This document shows positions 58,514 to 64,000 of a stretch of DNA of 64,000 bases, piece after piece. The position numbers and the translations under genes are program-made. Below the pieces are notes generated by a model, which searched no databases, had not been told where the DNA came from, and was given only the letters and a program-made list of their open reading frames with translations. Source of the DNA: Methanomicrobium sp. W14 (GTDB lineage Archaea > Halobacteriota > Methanomicrobia > Methanomicrobiales > Methanomicrobiaceae); contig NZ_JAGGMM010000002.1 of the NCBI RefSeq assembly GCF_017875315.1, forward strand, positions 62,001-126,000, written 5' to 3'. The number at the start of each line of letters is the position of its first letter. Within the stretch, counting starts at the first letter, position 1.

Positions 58514-60427
58514 TTAATCGTCCACTAAATCTGTCAGCGTCTGTGCTTTTTTCAGCATAACGCATATTCTGAGGCCGTGTTCGGGGTGGTCTTCTATTAT
58601 GTCGTCTGCAAAAACTTTGCCTTCGTATCTTTTTTCCACGAGATTTTTAACGATGTAAAGTCCCAGACCGCTGCCGTTTTTGAATGCTTTACCTTTTTCC
58701 TGGAAAAGCCTGTCGAATATGTTTTTCTTTACCTCGTCCGTTATTCCGGGTCCGTTGTCGTCAACGCACACTATTATATTGTCGTTTTTCTCTTCAGCTG
58801 TTATAACAATTTTACAGTCAATACCTGCATATTTTTTTGAATTTCCTATGATGTTTGAGAAGACCTCACCTAACAGCTCATCTGCAAGAACAGAATATCC
58901 TGAGTCTTCATGTTTTATATCCATATCAGGATAGTGCAGAATTACGTTTCTGATGTTCGCATCCAGTGAAACCGGCTTGAGGTGCTTTTCACTGCTGTTA
59001 ATCGTTCTTATAAGGGAAACGTTTGATATAATCTCCGTTACATGTCCGATTGAAGAGATGAGTCTTTTTATGTTGCCGCAAGACTCTTCACCGGCAGACT
59101 CTTCAATCATCTGTGCATAGCCAAGCGCCGCAGTGTTTGCATTGTTTATGTCGTGCGTCATCAGGTCTATGTAAAAGTTTGCCTCCGAGTTTGCCTCTTT
59201 CAGATCGCTTGTTCTTATCTCAACTCTCTTTTCGAGCTCTTCGTTGTACTTTTTTATAGTTCTCCTGGACTCTTTGAGTTCCTCAATCGTCGTTTTGAGG
59301 TTTCCCACCATGTTCTCTATGCTGTTTCTAAGTGACACGAATTCCCTGCCGCCTGAAATCCTGATCCTGTGGTCCAGGTTTCCTTTTGCTATCTCGTCCA
59401 CGTCCCCGACAATGTTTTTGATTGGCCTTGCCATAAGATCGGTTGCAAGGTAAAACACTATTACGAGAAGTGAGAGTATAAGAAGAAATGAGACTATATT
59501 TGAAAAAAGAATCCTGTTAAGCTCTTTTTGCATAGATTCCGGGGAATAGGTAAACGCCAGTACAACGCTCATGTCGGACCCGAAATTTTCGTCTGAGAGG
59601 TTTATGTATCTGTACCTTGTCACAGTACCTCCGGTTTGGTTTTTAAAAACGAAGTCAGACCTTTTTCTGATTACGTTCTGGAGAATAAGGTTTTTTGTAA
59701 AATTGTCGGGTTCATCGGGCTCTCCTATTGTCATCGCGTAGATGTCGTATATTTTTACCGAGTAGAGGTACGGGTTCATCTCCTTTATGCTGTCAGTTGT
59801 CGCGTGGTATTTCAGGCGTTCTCTTGTCTTACTGTAGTCTTTTGTGTCGTATGAGAGCTCGAGGACGTATTCCCTGTCGGGCGATGGATAATAGGCGTAT
59901 TTGCTTATGTTTAAAGTGTCCCTTGTTCCCCTGACTATTCTGTCGCCATGATATTCTCCAAGGACAAGGGCTTTATCCAGAAATTCACAGAAATTTGTAT
60001 CATAGCTGAAGTTGAGGCCGTTGTCATATTTTTTTGTGGAACTTATGACCCTGTGGTTTTTGTCTATTATATACAGGTCATAATTTTCACCGAGTTCTTT
60101 TTTGATAGCATAAAGGTCGATATTTCCGGGGTCTCCGCCTGAATCGTTGTAAGCTTTTATAAACGGTACAAATGCCTTTTGCATCATTTTGTCGAATGTT
60201 TCATCGTAGATTTCAAGGCCTGTATTGACGATTTTTATGCTTTCTATAATGCTTTCTTCGGTATTCTCACTAAGCTGATTGTAGTTTTCGTAGAAGTTGT
60301 CCCGAAGAGAGTTGTAGTCGGTATAGGATACATAAAAAAAAGCAGGGACTACAATAACCAGGCAGACTATCAGAATTCTGGAGGAAAACGAGAGTTTGTC
60401 CTTCAGTCCGCCTTTTTTTTTAGTTAT
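58514..60427 (-). CDS. Sensor histidine kinase with extracytoplasmic domain; start codon unclear
   Basis: At least 557 residues from the ATG at 60185-60187, but the coding frame clearly continues upstream: 80 more codons give a basic N-terminus, a membrane helix (RILIVCLVIVVPAFFYVSY) and the start of a dCache-like sensor. That extension has no ATG, GTG or TTG; an AUA at 60425-60427 is about eight bases from a G7 ribosome binding site. Further domains: second membrane helix (SFLLILSLLVIVFYLATDL), HAMP (PIKNIVGDVDEIAKGNLDHRI), phosphoacceptor region MTHDINNANTAALGY, then N-box and G-boxes (VDDNGPGI, GSGLGLYIVK). Either a non-standard start or a one-base loss upstream. Confidence 0.88.
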   Translation of the reverse strand: MTKKKGGLKDKLSFSSRILIVCLVIVVPAFFYVSYTDYNSLRDNFYENYNQLSENTEESIIESIKIVNTGLEIYDETFDKMMQKAFVPFIKAYNDSGGDPGNIDLYAIKKELGENYDLYIIDKNHRVISSTKKYDNGLNFSYDTNFCEFLDKALVLGEYHGDRIVRGTRDTLNISKYAYYPSPDREYVLELSYDTKDYSKTRERLKYHATTDSIKEMNPYLYSVKIYDIYAMTIGEPDEPDNFTKNLILQNVIRKRSDFVFKNQTGGTVTRYRYINLSDENFGSDMSVVLAFTYSPESMQKELNRILFSNIVSFLLILSLLVIVFYLATDLMARPIKNIVGDVDEIAKGNLDHRIRISGGREFVSLRNSIENMVGNLKTTIEELKESRRTIKKYNEELEKRVEIRTSDLKEANSEANFYIDLMTHDINNANTAALGYAQMIEESAGEESCGNIKRLISSIGHVTEIISNVSLIRTINSSEKHLKPVSLDANIRNVILHYPDMDIKHEDSGYSVLADELLGEVFSNIIGNSKKYAGIDCKIVITAEEKNDNIIVCVDDNGPGITDEVKKNIFDRLFQEKGKAFKNGSGLGLYIVKNLVEKRYEGKVFADDIIEDHPEHGLRICVMLKKAQTLTDLVDD

Positions 60428-60708
60428 ATCATTTCCCCCCCGGAAATTTTCGTTTAACTAGTCAGAACTGTTGTTATTTTAATCATATATATATTTTGAT
60501 TGACGATCTATGATCATTAATGAATATTTTTGACTTTTATGGAAAATTTTAGAAAAAAATTTCACAAATAACTATTTTATAGAAAAATTATTTCCAAAAC
60601 TCGCTTATGAAATCGTAATGATTACAGGGTCATCATCTTTAGCTTCATGGCATATCTTAAATGAAAAGTATCTAAAAAAAAGTATTTTTGGTTATTTTTT
60701 TACGGAAT
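60428..60708. other. Intergenic region between thermosome and histidine kinase
   Basis: 281 AT-rich bases. It holds the kinase promoter on the minus strand (TATA-like AAATATATATATGA, about 60484-60497) and, near 60674-60681, a run of eight T on the minus strand about 30 bases after the thermosome stop, a probable terminator. No gene. Confidence 0.5.
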
Positions 60709-62370
60709 TTACATCATGGGGGGCATTCCGCCCATTCCGCCGCCCATGCCTCCCATTCCACCCATTTCTTCGGGTGAGGGGCCTTCTCCGCCGCCCATCT
60801 TGGAGGCTGCAATTACATCGTCAATTCTCAGGATCATGACTGCTGCTTCTGCAGCGGACGCTATTGCCTGGGTCTTTACACGCATAGGTTCGACTACGCC
60901 TGCTTCAAGCATGTCTGCAGCCTTTCCGTCGAAGACGTTGAGACCGAATGTCTTTCTGCCGTTTTCGTGCTCTGAACGGAGTTCCACGAGCATGTCAATC
61001 GGGTCAAGACCTGCGTTTTCTGCGAGTGTACGCGGGATAATCTCAAGAGCGGATGCGAAAGCCTCAATTGCAAGCTGTGCACGTCCTTCCTGTGTTGCAG
61101 CAAACTCACGAAGTCTTAATGAAAGTTCAACTTCAGGTGCTCCTCCGCCTGCGACAAACTTTTTGTCCTCGACTGCAACCGAGACCACGCGGAGTGCGTC
61201 TTCAAGTGCCCGGTCAAGCTCGTCTACAACGTGCTCTGTTCCGCCGCGGATCATAAGTGTACATGCCTTGGGGTTGTGGCACTTTGTTACAAAGACCATC
61301 TCTTCTCCGCCGACCTTTTTCTCCTCGACAAGTCCGGCGTTTCCGAGCTCGGCAGAGTCAATTGCATCGATTGATGAGATAACCGATGCACCAGTTGCAC
61401 GTGAGAGCTTTTCAAGGTCTGATTTTTTGACACGGCGCACTCCGAGAACTTTTTCCTTTGCAAGGTAGTGCTGTGCGATGTCGTCGATACCTTTCTGGCA
61501 GATAAGGACGTTTGCACCCGAGCTGACGATCTTCTCGACCATTGATTTTATCATGTTCTCTTCTTCGTCCAAAAACATCTGGAGCTGGTCAGGTGAAGTG
61601 ATTGAGATCTCTGCGTCGACTTCGGTCTTCTTGAACTCGACAGGTGCGTTTAAAAGGAGGATCTTTGCGTTTTCGACTTTCTTTGGCATCGAGGGGTGTA
61701 CACGCTCTTTGTCGATTACGACACCTTCGATAAGTTCTGAGTCCTCAATTGTGCCACCGACCTTCTTCTCGACCTTTACAAAGTCTGTGTCAACGGTTCC
61801 GTCTTCGTCTGCGACCATTGAGATTGCCTTTACGACGAGTTCGTTGAGCTTGTCCTTTGCAGCTTCGGCACCCTTGCCTGTCATTGCTGTGTCTGCAATC
61901 TTTTTGAGCATTGCCATGTCGGTCGGCTTTACGTCGATTGCAATGTCTTTTACTATTTCCTGGGCCTTGTCGGCTGCAAGCCTGTACCCGTGTGCAATTA
62001 CCGTTGGGTGAACGTCCTGTTCAAGGAGTTCCTCTGCACGCTTTAAAAGTTCGCCTGCAATAACTACAGCCGATGTTGTACCGTCTCCGACCTCATCGTC
62101 CTGTGTCTTTGCAACCTCAACCATCATCTTTGCCGCAGGGTGTTCGATGTCCATCTCTTTGAGTATTGTGACACCGTCGTTTGTGATTACAACGTCGCCG
62201 ATTGTGTCAACGAGCATCTTGTCCATTCCCTTTGGACCGAGTGTTGTACGAACTGCACCTGCAACAGCTTTTGCTGCCGCAATATTACCGCTCTGCGCAT
62301 CGCGTCCGCGTGTGCGCTGGCTTCCTTCTTTCAGAATGAAAATTGGCTGTCCGCCAAGATTTGCTGCCAT
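60709..62370 (-). CDS. thsA: Thermosome subunit (group II chaperonin)
   Basis: 553 residues. Chaperonin motifs are intact: [49 protein letters not shown] (catalytic Asp) and the C-terminal flexible GGM tail ([17 protein letters not shown]) that fills the cavity. It folds cytosolic proteins as a two-ring, eight-fold complex. The start has AAAGGAGAG upstream, and a strong TATA box lies 46-60 bases before the ATG. Only one subunit is in the window; paralogs may be elsewhere. Confidence 0.98.
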   Translation of the reverse strand: MAANLGGQPIFILKEGSQRTRGRDAQSGNIAAAKAVAGAVRTTLGPKGMDKMLVDTIGDVVITNDGVTILKEMDIEHPAAKMMVEVAKTQDDEVGDGTTSAVVIAGELLKRAEELLEQDVHPTVIAHGYRLAADKAQEIVKDIAIDVKPTDMAMLKKIADTAMTGKGAEAAKDKLNELVVKAISMVADEDGTVDTDFVKVEKKVGGTIEDSELIEGVVIDKERVHPSMPKKVENAKILLLNAPVEFKKTEVDAEISITSPDQLQMFLDEEENMIKSMVEKIVSSGANVLICQKGIDDIAQHYLAKEKVLGVRRVKKSDLEKLSRATGASVISSIDAIDSAELGNAGLVEEKKVGGEEMVFVTKCHNPKACTLMIRGGTEHVVDELDRALEDALRVVSVAVEDKKFVAGGGAPEVELSLRLREFAATQEGRAQLAIEAFASALEIIPRTLAENAGLDPIDMLVELRSEHENGRKTFGLNVFDGKAADMLEAGVVEPMRVKTQAIASAAEAAVMILRIDDVIAASKMGGGEGPSPEEMGGMGGMGGGMGGMPPMM

Positions 62371-62415
62371 TAATATTTCTCTCCTTTAATGTCTTAAAAA
62401 AGTGGTTAGTAGTTC

Positions 62416-62429
62416 TATATATATTTAAT
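62416..62429 (-). promoter_or_regulatory. Thermosome TATA box
   Basis: Minus-strand ATTAAATATATATA, 46-60 bases before the thermosome ATG, immediately after the stop of the COG1395 gene. It predicts a leader of about 20-25 bases containing AAAGGAGAG. The strong box fits high expression. Confidence 0.7.
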
Positions 62430-63352
62430 TACTCATCAATAAGCTCAAGAAGGTCTGAACCTTCTTCCAGTGTCGAAAGCTCATTTTCGCTTATTATCAG
62501 GGTTTTACCTATCTTCTTCCGTTTCTTGTAGTCCGTAACCACGCATACGGCCTTTGAGTCTGTGATGTCGGAGAGGTTTCCTATAAGTGCAGCGCGCTTC
62601 AGTGTCTTCTGGGCTGTCCCGTAGCCTGCGAGAATGTTCTTCTCATCGTATACACACAGTGCCTCGAAGGGAGCCCTCTGCATCGGGTGCATCTTCATGC
62701 CCATCCGTTCGAAATCGCGCGGAATGTTCCCTGTATTTCTGTATGTCTCAGGGTTTTCCTCAATGTCAATGCCATGCCCGTGCGAGAGAAGGTTTATCGC
62801 CTCAACAATTGCAGTGTCGAATATCTCCTCAAGTTTTATTGCTATGTCAAGGGTGGTGCTCATCCCACTCTCGTACTTTGAGATTGTCCTTCTTGAAACG
62901 CCTAAAGACCCTGCAAGGTCTCCGAGAGACATATTGCGGCTTTCACGGAGGTCTCTAAGTTTGTTTCCGTTTATGTTCACGTAAAGGCCGCCTGGCTGTG
63001 CATATACAAGAGGCGGGACATCATCGACGAAGAAGTCGTAGAATGTCGTGATGCTTGTTGCGATTATGCCGTATCTTAAGTATACGGCGCCTCTTTCAAG
63101 CTCGAAATCACGTGCCTTCTCTCCGATTATGATGGGCTTTGCATTGAGGTGCTTTGCTATTACGGCAAGGTCTCTTGCACTTTCCTCCCCTGCGCTGTCG
63201 ATATGCGGGACTATCTTTATTATAATTATGTTGTCGCCTTTGCGCGCAATCAGATCAAAACTGCGCGGGCGCATTCCGCAGCGCTCTGACACATTGTATC
63301 CTGCCATTATAAGCACGCTTACAACTGTCTGGAGAAGTCTTTCGTGTGACAT
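62429..63352 (-). CDS. COG1395-type HTH transcriptional regulator
   Basis: 307 residues of the archaeal family annotated as putative HTH-type regulatory protein. The N-terminal domain resembles a restriction-endonuclease-like fold (FDLIARKGDNIIIIKIVPHID). An XRE-type HTH lies at about 128-185 (LRDLRESRNMSLGDLAGSLGVSRRTISKYESGMSTTLDIAIKLEEIF). Its target is not known. It lies directly upstream of the thermosome gene but has its own promoter shared with divergent tiaS. There is no clear ribosome binding site, so the leader may be very short. Confidence 0.88.
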   Translation of the reverse strand: MSHERLLQTVVSVLIMAGYNVSERCGMRPRSFDLIARKGDNIIIIKIVPHIDSAGEESARDLAVIAKHLNAKPIIIGEKARDFELERGAVYLRYGIIATSITTFYDFFVDDVPPLVYAQPGGLYVNINGNKLRDLRESRNMSLGDLAGSLGVSRRTISKYESGMSTTLDIAIKLEEIFDTAIVEAINLLSHGHGIDIEENPETYRNTGNIPRDFERMGMKMHPMQRAPFEALCVYDEKNILAGYGTAQKTLKRAALIGNLSDITDSKAVCVVTDYKKRKKIGKTLIISENELSTLEEGSDLLELIDE

Positions 63353-63383
63353 TGGTAAGTTAGTTTTTCTTTAGAGTATGCAA

Positions 63384-63395
63384 CTATATAATTTG
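63384..63395. promoter_or_regulatory. Shared TATA region of COG1395 and tiaS
   Basis: CTATATAATTTG lies midway between the divergent genes. Read to the right it gives a start near 63414 and places AGGAG at the front of a short tiaS leader; read to the left it gives a start about ten bases before the COG1395 ATG. Confidence 0.5.
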
Positions 63396-63424
63396 TACTG
63401 CATTATCATAAAAGGAGACTTTTG

Positions 63425-64000
63425 TTGGGAACTATAAGGATTGGAGTGGACGACACCGACTCTCCTAACGGCATGTGTACAACGTATCTCGGTGCGCTTC
63501 TCTGCGAAAAACTGGAGAAGAAAGGGTTTGAGATAAAAGAAAGGCTCCTTATACGCCTTAACCCGAATGCCCCTCACAAGACCCGCGGCAACGCCGCAAT
63601 ATGTGTTGTTGCTGAAAATGCTGAAAAAAAAGAATCTGATGCGGGTGATGCCAAGAATGAGGCGTTTTTTACTGCATGCTCTCTTGTAGAGGAGTTTGCC
63701 GAGTTTGACTGCGAAAATACAAATCCGGGTGTTGTGGTAAGCGAAGGACCCGTATCACCTGATTTTTACAAAAAGGCCCTGCGTGATTTCTGCACGATTG
63801 AGGAGGCGGAAAACCTCCTTGAAAAGTCCGGTGCACTTTACAGGGGGTGGAAGATAAAGCGTGGCCTTATAGGCGCCACTGCAGCAGTATCAGCGGACCT
63901 TTCGGATTATACGTATGAGGTTCTGGCATACAGAAGTCCGTTTTCAAAGGAAAAAAGGAGTGTTGACAGAAAATCCGTATTTCTTTCAGAGAAGATGACG
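63425..64000 (+). CDS. tiaS: tRNA(Ile2) 2-agmatinylcytidine synthetase TiaS, N-terminal part (truncated by window edge)
   Basis: 192 residues visible. TiaS attaches agmatine to C34 of tRNA-Ile(CAU) so that it reads AUA. The N-terminal signature RIGVDDTDSPNGMCTTYLG (kinase-like domain that phosphorylates C34) and LIRLNPNAPHKTRGNAAICV are clear. The start is TTG at 63425-63427 with AGGAG eight bases upstream. The C-terminal OB and zinc domains lie beyond the window. It is divergent from COG1395. Confidence 0.96.
   Translation, partial: MGTIRIGVDDTDSPNGMCTTYLGALLCEKLEKKGFEIKERLLIRLNPNAPHKTRGNAAICVVAENAEKKESDAGDAKNEAFFTACSLVEEFAEFDCENTNPGVVVSEGPVSPDFYKKALRDFCTIEEAENLLEKSGALYRGWKIKRGLIGATAAVSADLSDYTYEVLAYRSPFSKEKRSVDRKSVFLSEKMT

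Noticed and set aside
1-64000. CRISPR arrays, tRNA genes, insertion sequences and prophage genes
   Set aside because: No regularly spaced repeats of CRISPR type, no tRNA cloverleaf with TTC-loop, and no transposase, integrase or phage structural genes were seen; the only tandem repeats are inside atpK.

Overview
The window is a 64 kb piece of a methanogenic archaeon chromosome, most likely order Methanomicrobiales (Methanoplanus/Methanolacinia/Methanomicrobium-like). The methanogenesis genes are mch (methenyl-H4MPT cyclohydrolase) and methanogenesis marker 12. The archaeal markers are a complete A-type ATP synthase operon, a thermosome subunit, type II GAPDH, archaeal apgM, an Orc1/Cdc6 protein, TiaS, PGF-CTERM-like surface proteins and an archaellin-like pilin. 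The many PAS/GAF/receiver signalling proteins fit that order. The placement is inference from gene content. I found no tRNA, rRNA, CRISPR array, transposase or prophage genes.

Layout. 1-8.8 kb: ferrous iron uptake (feoB partial, two feoA), a methyltransferase, a TetR regulator with clustered operators facing a three-gene ABC export module, a GNAT acetyltransferase, a DtxR-type metal regulator with two matching palindromes, and a gene-poor stretch holding two coupled small ORFs. 8.8-15.8 kb: receiver-PAS protein, Trm5/Taw2-like methyltransferase, type II GAPDH, MFS transporter, alpha/beta hydrolase and a beta-propeller surface protein. 15.9-25.5 kb: A-type ATP synthase operon in the order H-I-K-E-C-F-A-B-D (minus strand) plus a 33-residue membrane ORF. 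25.5-37.7 kb: hairpin-rich intergenic DNA, several PAS-based signalling proteins (one with an HTH, none with a complete kinase), a surface protein, a UbiB-family kinase, a LEA14-like protein, an ACT-ACT-metallo-beta-lactamase fusion and a methyltransferase. 38-43.5 kb: DASS transporter, disordered repeat protein, OB-fold and pilin-like pair, TPR protein and double-cupin lipoprotein. 43.7-54 kb: mch, orc1/cdc6, an AT-rich orphan membrane gene, apgM, a sugar epimerase, thiM-thiE, uraA-upp and a DUF368 lipid-carrier flippase. 54-64 kb: a candidate small RNA locus, two membrane proteins, methanogenesis marker 12, a histidine kinase with no standard start codon, thermosome, a COG1395 regulator and tiaS (partial).

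Most notable: (1) ATP synthase rotor subunit K is a six-hairpin fusion with 80-residue periodicity, in which hairpin 1 lacks the ion-binding Glu and Gln; (2) a 33-residue membrane ORF ends the ATP synthase operon; (3) two micro-ORFs encoding SCGxCxxNH lie upstream of two unrelated PAS-type signalling genes; (4) three loci have a good Shine-Dalgarno placed before AUA or UUA instead of AUG or UUG; (5) three hairpin-rich intergenic regions could be undescribed RNAs; (6) an ACT-ACT-MBL fusion and a disordered protein with repeated GDIFxTGFGS motifs.
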